Part shown: positions 1 to 7,700 of the stretch, piece after piece | How positions within the stretch are numbered: the stretch's first letter is position 1 | How the letters are laid out: each line of letters begins with the position of its first letter | Assembly (NCBI RefSeq): GCF_017831975.1 | Contig: NZ_JAFDSS010000001.1 | Coordinates: 2,046,001 to 2,110,000 of the forward strand | Length of the DNA: 64,000 nucleotides | Direction of reading: 5' to 3' | Source: Microbacterium terrae | GTDB taxonomy: Bacteria > Actinomycetota > Actinomycetes > Actinomycetales > Microbacteriaceae | Made by a program: the position numbers and the translations under genes | Notes under the pieces: generated by a model | Told to the model about the DNA's origin: nothing | Databases searched by the model: none | Seen by the model: only the letters and a program-made list of their open reading frames with translations

Positions 1-17
1 ACCCGCAGGAGCCTTCG

Positions 18-1340
18 ATGACCGCAACCGAGAACTGGCGTTTCGAGACCAAGCAGATCCACTCCGGCGCCCAGCCCGACCCCGTGACCAAGGCGCGTGC
101 CACGCCGATCTACCAGACGACCTCGTACGTGTTCGACAACGCCGACCACGCCGCGAACCTCTTCGCCCTGGCCGAGTTCGGCAATATCTACACGCGAATC
201 CAGAACCCCACGCAGGACGTCCTCGAACAGCGCATCGCGGCGCTCGAGGGCGGCACCGGCGCGCTGGTCCTGGCGAGCGGTCAGGCCGCGGCGACGTTCG
301 CGGTGCTGAACATCGCCGAAGCGGGCGACCACATCGTCTCGTCGAGCTCCATCTACGGCGGCACCTACAACCTCTTCAAGTACACCCTCGCCAAGCTCGG
401 CATCGAGGTCACCTTCGTCGAGAACCAGGATGACGTCGAGGAGTGGCGCGCCGCGGTGCGCCCGAACACGAAGCTGTTCTTCGCCGAGACGATCGGCAAC
501 CCCAAGATCAACGTGCTCGACATCCGCGCGGTCGCCGACGTGGCGCACGAGTCCGGTGTGCCGCTGATCGTCGACAACACGATCGCGACGCCGTTCCTCA
601 TCAAGCCGTTCGAGCACGGCGCCGACATCGTCGTGCACTCGGCCACCAAGTTCCTCGGCGGCCACGGCACCACCATCGGCGGCGTCATCGTCGACGGCGG
701 CACGTTCGCGTGGTCGCAGCACGTCGACCGCTTCCCGGGACTCACCGTGCCCGACCCGTCGTACCACGGCGCCTCGTACACCGCCGCCGTGGGCGACGGC
801 CTGGCGTACATCATCAAGGCCCGCGTGCAGCTGCTGCGCGACCTCGGCTCGGCCATCGCTCCCAACAGCGCGTGGCTGCTCATCCAGGGCGTCGAGACCC
901 TGTCGCTGCGCGTCGAACGCCACGTGCAGAACGCGCAGGAGATCGCGGAGTGGCTCGAGAGCCGCGACGACGTCGCCTCGGTCAACTACTCGGGCCTGCC
1001 CACGTCGCCCTGGTACGCGGCCGCCAACAAGTACGCCCCGAAGGGCGTCGGCGCGGTGCTGTCGTTCGAGCTCAAGGGCGGCGTCGAGGCCGGCCGCACG
1101 TTCGTCAACTCGCTGACCCTGTTCAGCCACCTGGCGAACATCGGCGACGTGCGCTCGCTCGTCATCCACCCCGCGTCGACGACCCACTCGCAGCTCACCC
1201 CCGAGCAGCAGCTCACAACGGGTGTGACGCCGGGCCTGGTGCGTCTGTCGGTCGGACTCGAGAACATCGACGACCTCACGGCCGACCTCGAGCAGGCGCT
1301 CGCAGCGGCCCGCCGGGTGTCCGAGGCCGCACGCGCGTAA
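18..1340 (+). CDS. metY: O-acetylhomoserine sulfhydrylase (MetY)
   Basis: Cytosolic PLP enzyme of direct sulfhydrylation: O-acetylhomoserine plus sulfide gives homocysteine. Its 440 residues are the usual MetY length. It has the Cys/Met-metabolism PLP fold; [10 protein letters not shown] places the Schiff-base lysine at Lys211, VDNT at 185-188 supplies Asp186 for the pyridine nitrogen, and [11 protein letters not shown] at about 55-65 is the conserved substrate-side loop. The ATG follows GCAGGAG by 7 nt. The natural partner metX is downstream on the same strand (3516), but two unrelated genes on opposite strands lie between, so they are not one operon. A strong hairpin at 1363-1390 ends the transcript. 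The family is certain; MetY rather than cystathionine synthase rests on length and the nearby metX. Confidence 0.95.
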   Translation: MTATENWRFETKQIHSGAQPDPVTKARATPIYQTTSYVFDNADHAANLFALAEFGNIYTRIQNPTQDVLEQRIAALEGGTGALVLASGQAAATFAVLNIAEAGDHIVSSSSIYGGTYNLFKYTLAKLGIEVTFVENQDDVEEWRAAVRPNTKLFFAETIGNPKINVLDIRAVADVAHESGVPLIVDNTIATPFLIKPFEHGADIVVHSATKFLGGHGTTIGGVIVDGGTFAWSQHVDRFPGLTVPDPSYHGASYTAAVGDGLAYIIKARVQLLRDLGSAIAPNSAWLLIQGVETLSLRVERHVQNAQEIAEWLESRDDVASVNYSGLPTSPWYAAANKYAPKGVGAVLSFELKGGVEAGRTFVNSLTLFSHLANIGDVRSLVIHPASTTHSQLTPEQQLTTGVTPGLVRLSVGLENIDDLTADLEQALAAARRVSEAARA

Positions 1341-1362
1341 GCCTCCTCCGCACGAACGGCCG

Positions 1363-1390
1363 ATGCCCTGCCCCTCCGGGGGCGGGGCAT
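1363..1390. terminator. Bidirectional hairpin terminator between metY and the cyclase-like gene
   Basis: Left arm 1363-1374 (ATGCCCTGCCCC) pairs with 1379-1390 (GGGGCGGGGCAT) over 12 bp with one G-T pair, loop TCCG. It lies between two convergent stop codons. Confidence 0.75.
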
Positions 1391-1418
1391 CCGCCGTCTC
1401 CGGAGGGGTCTGGACGCC

Positions 1419-2393
1419 TCAGGCCGCGTCCCACCAGCGCAGCACGCGCAGTGCGCGCAGCGTCGCCCACCGACTGGGGAAGCCCTCGCGCTCCCGCTCC
1501 ATATCGAACAGCGTCGCGCCCTGGTGGTCGTTCTCGGAGGGGAACAGCCCGTTCGCCAGCCGCTTGCCGCGGAGGAGGTCGATCGCGTCGGCGCACCGAG
1601 GGTCGCGCTCGGGGCGGGCGACGCGCAGGTAGTCGAGCGCGCGCAGCACGTCGTAGAACCACCGCGTCGGCACCGAGATCATCGTCATGCGGGGATCGAT
1701 GAGCGCGCCGTCGGTGCGCCGCCACAGCAGGCGTCGCTCGAGCAGGTACTCCTCACCCGCCCGCCGGGCGGCGGTCGCCGCATCCGTCCCCCCGGTCGCC
1801 GCGTGCCAGGCCCACAGCCCCTCGAGGGCGCAGATCGTCGAATGCATCGACGATGGGGCCGCCGGGTCGTCGCTCCAGCAGTTCCATCCGCCGTCGCCGT
1901 GCTGCGTGGCGAGGACCGTCGTGAGGATCGCCGACGCGTCGCGCTCGAAGTACGCCCCCACCGCGAGGGCGATGCCGTTGATGCACGGCTCCACCTCTCC
2001 CGTGAAGTACGACTCGCCGTTGTATTCCCACCGCGCCGAGGACGCGACGCGATCGATGGCGTGACGCACCGCCGGGGCGCCGGGTTCGACGCCGTATTCG
2101 CGCAGCGACTGCAGCGAGAAGTGGGTGGCCGTCCAGGCGTCGAAGAACGGCCGCTCGTCGTCGACCCAGCCCGGGCGGTAGGTGCCGCCGTCCCACAGGC
2201 CGTCGGCGCCCTGCTCCCCCAGCAGCCGCGCTCCCCACCCCTCGGTGAGGGTGCGTCGCCGTTCGGCCGCCACGGCCTCGGGCGCGGCATCCGTGAGATC
2301 CCTCATGACCTGCCATCGGATCGCCGGATCGCCCGCCAGCAGATACTCGATCACGTCGTCCATGCGAGGCATCGTAGACCCGCTCCCCGACAC
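1419..2393 (-). CDS. Squalene-cyclase/prenyltransferase-repeat-like protein
   Basis: A 324-residue soluble protein of alpha/alpha-barrel type. Repeated aromatic and glycine-rich segments such as QGADGLWDGG and QHGDGGWNCW resemble the QW-type repeats of the squalene cyclase/prenyltransferase superfamily. I see no DxDD catalytic motif typical of class II terpene cyclases, so enzymatic activity is uncertain. The GTG at 2393 has GGAGG six nt upstream and was chosen; ATGs at 2372 and 2363 are shorter alternatives without a good ribosome site. It is divergent from the DUF2332 gene at 2421, with only 27 bp between starts, and convergent with metY. No specific function can be assigned. Confidence 0.7.
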   Translation of the reverse strand: MSGSGSTMPRMDDVIEYLLAGDPAIRWQVMRDLTDAAPEAVAAERRRTLTEGWGARLLGEQGADGLWDGGTYRPGWVDDERPFFDAWTATHFSLQSLREYGVEPGAPAVRHAIDRVASSARWEYNGESYFTGEVEPCINGIALAVGAYFERDASAILTTVLATQHGDGGWNCWSDDPAAPSSMHSTICALEGLWAWHAATGGTDAATAARRAGEEYLLERRLLWRRTDGALIDPRMTMISVPTRWFYDVLRALDYLRVARPERDPRCADAIDLLRGKRLANGLFPSENDHQGATLFDMEREREGFPSRWATLRALRVLRWWDAA

Positions 2394-2408
2394 GGCCCGC
2401 CTCCGCCG

Positions 2409-2414
2409 TATCGT
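2409..2414 (+). promoter_or_regulatory. -10 element giving a leaderless start for the DUF2332 gene
   Basis: TATCGT, then exactly six nt (GGGCGC), then the ATG at 2421. This TAnnnT-N6-start spacing recurs before many genes in the window. No convincing -35 is visible. Confidence 0.5.
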
Positions 2415-2420
2415 GGGCGC

Positions 2421-3452
2421 ATGTCAGCATCCGCCGTCGAGTCCGTCGCCACCGTCTACGCGGACTTCGGCAGACGCTGGGCGCACGGAACCTCGCCGCT
2501 GTACGAGTACTGGGCGATCGGCATCGCCACCGACCCCGACATGACCCGGCGGATCGCGGCGCTCGAGCCCCGCATGCGCCAGCCCAACATCGTGTTCGCC
2601 GCCGCCCGGTGGGAGGGCTGCCCGCTCGCACCCTGGCCGCAGGCGCGCTCGTGGTTCGCCGCGAACTGGCACCGCGTGGTCGCGACCGCCGCCGTCCGCT
2701 CCACCCAGACGAACGAGCCCAATCGCTGCGCGACGCTCCTGCCGCCGCTGTCGCGCATCACCGGGCCGGTCGCGCTGCTCGAGGTGGGCACGGCTGCAGG
2801 ACTGTGTCTCTTCCCCGACCGGTACAGCGTGGACTACGCGACGCCGTCCGGCCCTCGGCGGGTCGATCCCGTCGACGGCGAGAGCGCGGTGACTCTCGCC
2901 TGCCGCCTCGACGCCGACGCTTCACTGCCGGCCCGCATGCCCGATGTCGTGTGGCGCCGGGGCATCGACCTCTCCCCGGTCGACGCCGGCGACCTCGACG
3001 CGGTCGACTGGCTGGCGAACCTCGTCTGGCCCGGCCCCGACCACGACGCGCGCGTCGCGCGCCTGCGCGCAGCCGCCGCCGTGGTGGCGCAGGAGCGGCC
3101 CGAGATCATCGCGGGCGATCTGCTCGAGACGGTGACGGATGCCGCGGCCGCAGCGCCCGCCGACGCCACGCTCGTCGTCTTCCACAGCGCCGTGCTCCTC
3201 TACCTCGACGCCGCCGGCCGCGAGCGCTTCGCGGGGATCATGGCGGGGCTGGGCGCCGCGATCGGCCGCCGCGTGGTGTGGATCTCGAACGAGACCGCGG
3301 GAACCCTCGCCCGCGTCGACGCACAGCTGCCGCCCGGCCTCGATGCGCACCACCGATTCGTGCAGACCGTCGACGGAGCACCCGTCGCCCTCGCCGGCCA
3401 GCACGGCGCGGTCTACGAGACGCGACCTCTCGCTCTCCGACACCGCGTGTAA
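2421..3452 (+). CDS. DUF2332 family protein
   Basis: 343 residues, soluble, no signal peptide. The N-terminal half carries the RRWAHGTSPLYEYWAIGIA and QPNIVFAAARW segments that I recognise as DUF2332 (PF10094), an uncharacterised family common in actinobacteria and some proteobacteria. A Gly-rich stretch, LLEVGTAAGLCLFPDRY at about residues 120-136, looks like a Rossmann-type nucleotide or SAM-binding turn, but no catalytic assignment is known to me. The start is the ATG at 2421, which has a leaderless -10 signature; the open frame extends further upstream only as an antisense shadow of the cyclase-like gene. It lies between metY and metX with no evident metabolic link. Confidence 0.85.
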   Translation: MSASAVESVATVYADFGRRWAHGTSPLYEYWAIGIATDPDMTRRIAALEPRMRQPNIVFAAARWEGCPLAPWPQARSWFAANWHRVVATAAVRSTQTNEPNRCATLLPPLSRITGPVALLEVGTAAGLCLFPDRYSVDYATPSGPRRVDPVDGESAVTLACRLDADASLPARMPDVVWRRGIDLSPVDAGDLDAVDWLANLVWPGPDHDARVARLRAAAAVVAQERPEIIAGDLLETVTDAAAAAPADATLVVFHSAVLLYLDAAGRERFAGIMAGLGAAIGRRVVWISNETAGTLARVDAQLPPGLDAHHRFVQTVDGAPVALAGQHGAVYETRPLALRHRV

Positions 3453-3480
3453 CACGCACCTTCCGGGCGATCCGCACCCG

Positions 3481-3486
3481 TAGCCT
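3481..3486 (+). promoter_or_regulatory. Probable -10 element of metX
   Basis: TAGCCT lies 29 nt before the metX ATG. Transcription would begin near 3493, leaving a leader of about 23 nt that contains AAAGG and a five-codon reading frame (GTG at 3497, TGA ending at 3514) that stops one base before the metX ATG. Confidence 0.4.
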
Positions 3487-3515
3487 GGAGGTTCGCGTGA
3501 AAGGCATCCGCTGAC

Positions 3516-4721
3516 ATGGACTGGCAGACCTCCGAAGACACCGTGCCGTCGGCACCGGTGACCGAGGCCGACGCCCGCCGACTGCTCGGCCGCCCGCCCG
3601 CGACCGGAGCCTGGCGCGACGGTGATCCCGTCGGCGATCGCCGGTTCGCCGCCTTCGGCGCCTTCACCACCGAGAACGGCCGCGAGCTGCCGAGCTACCG
3701 GCTGGCCTACGAGTCGTGGGGCGAGCTGAACGCCGCCCGCGACAACGCCGTGCTCGTGCTGCATGCGCTCACCGGCGACAGCCATGTGCGCGGCGCCGCG
3801 ACACCCGGGCATCCGACGTCCGGGTGGTGGGACGAGATCGTCGGCCCCGGCGCCCCGATCGACACCGACCGCTGGTTCGTCGTCGCGCCCAACATGCTGG
3901 GCGGCTGCCAGGGGTCGACCGGTCCCGCCAGCATCGCACCGGACGGCTACGAGTGGGCCTCGCGCTTCCCCTACCTCACGATCCGCGACCAGGTCGCCGC
4001 CCAGGTGCGCCTGGCCGACGCCCTCGGCATCGACACGTGGGCGGCGGTCGTCGGCGGATCCATGGGCGGGATGCACGCCCTCGAGTGGGCGGTGTCGACC
4101 CCCGACCGCGTCGAGCGACTCGGCATCCTGTCGTCGCCGCCGGTGAACACGGCCGACCAGATCGCCCTCAATTCGGTGCAGCTCGAGGCGATCCGCATCG
4201 ACCCGCGCTTCGCGGCCGGCGAGTACTACGACGCGGGCGACGGCAACGGACCGACTCGCGGGCTCGCGCTCGCGCGGCGCATGGCGCTGCTCAACTATCG
4301 CTCGCCCACCGAGCTCAACCAGCGCTTCCAGCGCTCGTGGCAGTCCGACGTCAGCCCGCTCGGCCGCGGCGGCCGCTTCGCGGTGGAGTCGTACCTCGAC
4401 TTCCACGGCAACAAGTTCACCCGCCGGTTCGACGCGAACTCGTACATCACCCTCGTCGAGGCCATGAACTCCCACGACGCGGGGCGCGATCGCGGCGGTG
4501 TGGAGGACGCCCTCGACCGGGTGACGGCGACCACGCTCGTGCTCGGGATCGACTCCGACCGGCTGTTCCCCATCGACGGGCAGCATCGCATCGCCCGCGG
4601 CATCCGCACCACACTCGACGGCGAGCGCGCGGTGGTGCTCGCCAGCGACTTCGGCCACGACGGCTTCCTCATCGAGACGGCTGCCGTCGGCGCGCACCTG
4701 CGGCGCCTGTTCGACGCCTGA
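3516..4721 (+). CDS. metX: Homoserine O-acetyltransferase (MetX)
   Basis: Transfers acetyl from acetyl-CoA to L-homoserine, making the substrate of MetY. It is an alpha/beta hydrolase of 401 residues. The nucleophile elbow GGSMGG places Ser182, GIDSDRLFP places the catalytic Asp at about 348 and GHDGF places His381; NMLGGCQGSTGP at 126-137 is the family signature. The ATG at 3516 is preceded by AAAGG. The 3' end is closed by a 12-bp perfect hairpin at 4739-4769. Acetyl- rather than succinyltransferase is inferred from the closeness to actinobacterial MetX proteins and the presence of metY. Confidence 0.95.
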   Translation: MDWQTSEDTVPSAPVTEADARRLLGRPPATGAWRDGDPVGDRRFAAFGAFTTENGRELPSYRLAYESWGELNAARDNAVLVLHALTGDSHVRGAATPGHPTSGWWDEIVGPGAPIDTDRWFVVAPNMLGGCQGSTGPASIAPDGYEWASRFPYLTIRDQVAAQVRLADALGIDTWAAVVGGSMGGMHALEWAVSTPDRVERLGILSSPPVNTADQIALNSVQLEAIRIDPRFAAGEYYDAGDGNGPTRGLALARRMALLNYRSPTELNQRFQRSWQSDVSPLGRGGRFAVESYLDFHGNKFTRRFDANSYITLVEAMNSHDAGRDRGGVEDALDRVTATTLVLGIDSDRLFPIDGQHRIARGIRTTLDGERAVVLASDFGHDGFLIETAAVGAHLRRLFDA

Positions 4722-4738
4722 TCGGGTTCACCCCAAGA

Positions 4739-4769
4739 CGCGAACGCCTGCGCATGCCAGGCGTTCGCG
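4739..4769. terminator. Perfect 12-bp hairpin, bidirectional terminator
   Basis: CGCGAACGCCTG (4739-4750) pairs exactly with CAGGCGTTCGCG (4758-4769), loop of 7 nt, between the convergent ends of metX and the large wall-protein gene. Confidence 0.85.
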
Positions 4770-4789
4770 GTCCGAGGCGAGGCGCGTCG

Positions 4790-7700
4790 TCAGTCGCGCA
4801 GTTCGCCGCGGCGACGCATGCCGTGGAGCCCTCGCAGCACCGAGACCGTCGCGCCCGCGATCACCAGCGCCGCGCCCCACAGCGCGGCCTCCAGTGGCCA
4901 CGGCGCTCCGGTGGGCGGGAGGTCACCCGCGGCTGCGGGGTCGGGTGACGGGGAGCCTGGCCCGGGAGCCGGCCCCGACGTCGGCGACGGCTCCGGTGAC
5001 GGCTCGGGCTCGGTCGTCGGCGTCGGCGTCGGCGTCGTCGTCGGCGTCGGCGTCGTCGTCGGCGTCGGCGTCGGTGTCGGCGCCGCGACCGAGAACAGGA
5101 TCTCGTCGTAGTTGTCGTCACCGACGGCGTCCTGGGCCGCCGATCCGACGAGCGCGCCATTGACGATCTCCCGCACCGCGGCTGCGGGAACTGCGGTGAC
5201 GATGACCCGTGCGGTCGCCCCGACCGCGAGGGCGCCCAGCTCGCAGGTGACGATCTCGATTCCCTCCGGGGCGCTGACCTGGCAGGTGCCGCCGCCGGGC
5301 GCCTGCGCCGACTCGAATGCGAACCCGTCGGGGAGGGAGTCGCTCACGACGATGCGAGGCGCGGACTGGGGGCCGGAGTTGACGACGTCGATGGCGAACG
5401 ACACCGGGCTGCCCACGACGGGCCGCGCGGTGAGGACGGACTTCGTCACCGCGATGTCTGCGAGCACGAACACGTCGACCGTGGCGCTCGCGCTGTTCGA
5501 CGCGGAGTCGGGGTCGGGGGTCGCCGACGACACGCTCGCGGTGTTGGTGATCGGACCGGGCTCGAGCCCCTCGGGCAGATCGACGACGATGGTCGCCGAG
5601 GCCGACGCGCCCGCGGCCAGCGTCGGCTGCGTGCAGGTGACGACTCCGTCCACTGAACCGCAGGCGAGTCCCGCCGAAGCCTCGACCGAACGCAGCGTCG
5701 TGCCGTCCGGCAGCACGTCCTCGAGCACCATCTCGGTCGCGTCGGACGGGCCGGCGTTCACGACGCTCAGGGTGTAGGTCACCGCCTCCCCCGCCGCCTG
5801 GGAAGGGGCATCGGCCGTCTTCGTGAGCACGAGGTCGGCGGACGAGACGATCCGGACGGGGATCTCGGCGCGGTTGTCGGAGAAGTCGTACTCACCGGTC
5901 GTCGGCGACGAGGCAGCCGCGATGTTGACGACCTCGGCCGCCGGCTGCGAGGGGTCGATCGAGGCTCCGATGCGCACCGTCCGGGTCTCCCCGGCCGCGA
6001 GGGTGCCGATGCCGCACGAGACGAACACGTTCCCCTCGAACACGGCGGGCACACAGGATGCGTCCGACGAGGCGGGGTCGAAGGTCAGCTCGGCCGGGAA
6101 GAGGTCGCCGACCTCGGTCCCGACCGCATCGGACGGGCCGGCATTGGTGACCACCAGGCTGAACCCCGCGAGGCCGCCCGCGGCGAACTCCGGGGCATCG
6201 GCCACCTTGGTGATCGACAGGTCGCCGACGGCGACCACGTCGTTCGCCGCGTCGGCGCTGACGGTCGACGAGACGGGCGATGTCACCGTGGCGGTGTTCA
6301 CGACGTTCGCGGTGCCCGCGAGGCTCGGCAGCGTGCGGCCGGCCAGCGTGATGCGCACCGGCGGCGGCTCGATGACGCGTCCGGGTCCGAGGACGGTGCC
6401 GAGCTCGCAGGTGACGGTGCGCGGAGGCGTGATCGAGCACGATCCCTGCGTGGCAGACGCCGACTCGACCACGAACCCCTCGGGGAGGGTGTCGGTGACC
6501 ACGACGTCCGGCGCGTCGGCTGCGCCCTCCCTCGTCGTGTCGAGCACGTTGGCGACGACGATCTCGTACCCGAATGCGCCGCCGGGCACCACGTCGGCAT
6601 CGCCGTCGCCGTCGACGTCGGTCAGCCCGGTCACGGACTTGGACACCGTCAGTGTCGCCACAGGATCGGTGACCGTCAGCGGTGCTTCCGACACGTTGTC
6701 GGCTGGATCGTCGTCGGGGGTGGCCGAGGTCACGGTCGCGGTGTTGACGTACTCGCCCGCCTCGGCGTCGGAGAGGGTGACGCCGTCGACCTGCACCACC
6801 CACGCCGGGTCGCCCGCGGCGAAGGGCGGGATGTCGCCGAGGGGGCACTGCAGGTCGCCGCCGCTCCACGAGCACTGATCGGTGATGTCCTCCGCCTCGC
6901 CCCCGCGCACGATCCGCACCTGGTTGACGAAGAAGCGGGTCATGGTCGACGAGTCCACGAGCACGACGTCGCGCGCCACCGATGGTCCGTCGTTGCGCAC
7001 GTCGATGAGATAGCCCGACGGCGTTCCAGCCGGGGCTGCGGAGGGGACGGTGAACGAGAAGTCGTCGAACTCGAGCGAGTAGGTGCGCTTGGAGACCGAG
7101 AGGTCGGCGAGGGCGCCGACCGGATTGGTCACCGACGCGACGTTGTTGTCGGTCGTGGGGTCCACACGATCCGGATCGGTGAGTTCGACGGATGCGGTGT
7201 TGGTGAGCAGGGCCCCGGGCTCGAGATCGGCATCGAGTCGCACCACGATCGGGAAGACGGCCGCGAATCCCGCGGGCACGTCCGGGAGTGCGCAGCTGAC
7301 GGTCGAGGGCGGCGTGAACACGCACTCGTCGATCGACGACACGAAGGTCACCCCGTCGGGGAGCACATCGGTGAGCACGGCGGTGGACGCGTCGGAGGGC
7401 CCGGCGTTGCCCGCCGCGACGTAGTACGTGATCTCCTCGCCCGCGGTGAAGGTGCGCGGCGGCTCGTTGGTCGGACCGGGTGTCGTGTCCCACTTCAGCG
7501 CGATCAGATCCGAGATCGCGCGCGAGGTGATCGTCGCCGACGCGGTGTTGTTCGCCGGCGCCGGATCGGTCGCGTCCGACGATGCCGTCACGGTGTTCAC
7601 CGCGCCGGTGTCGAGGTCGAAGTCGGCCGGCACATCCATCAGCACGTCGACGGAGACGCTCTCGCCCACGCCGAGGACCTCGGCATCACAGGCGATCACC

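Noticed and set aside
59..140. tRNA or riboswitch candidates near the methionine genes
   Set aside because: No cloverleaf or SAM-riboswitch core could be found; only 17 nt upstream of metY is available in the window.
2922..4697. 591-residue open frame antisense to metX
   Set aside because: Shadow of metX and DUF2332 with no recognisable fold.
5013..5083. CRISPR-like array
   Set aside because: Units of 6-18 bp without spacers, in frame within a coding sequence: a simple repeat, not CRISPR.
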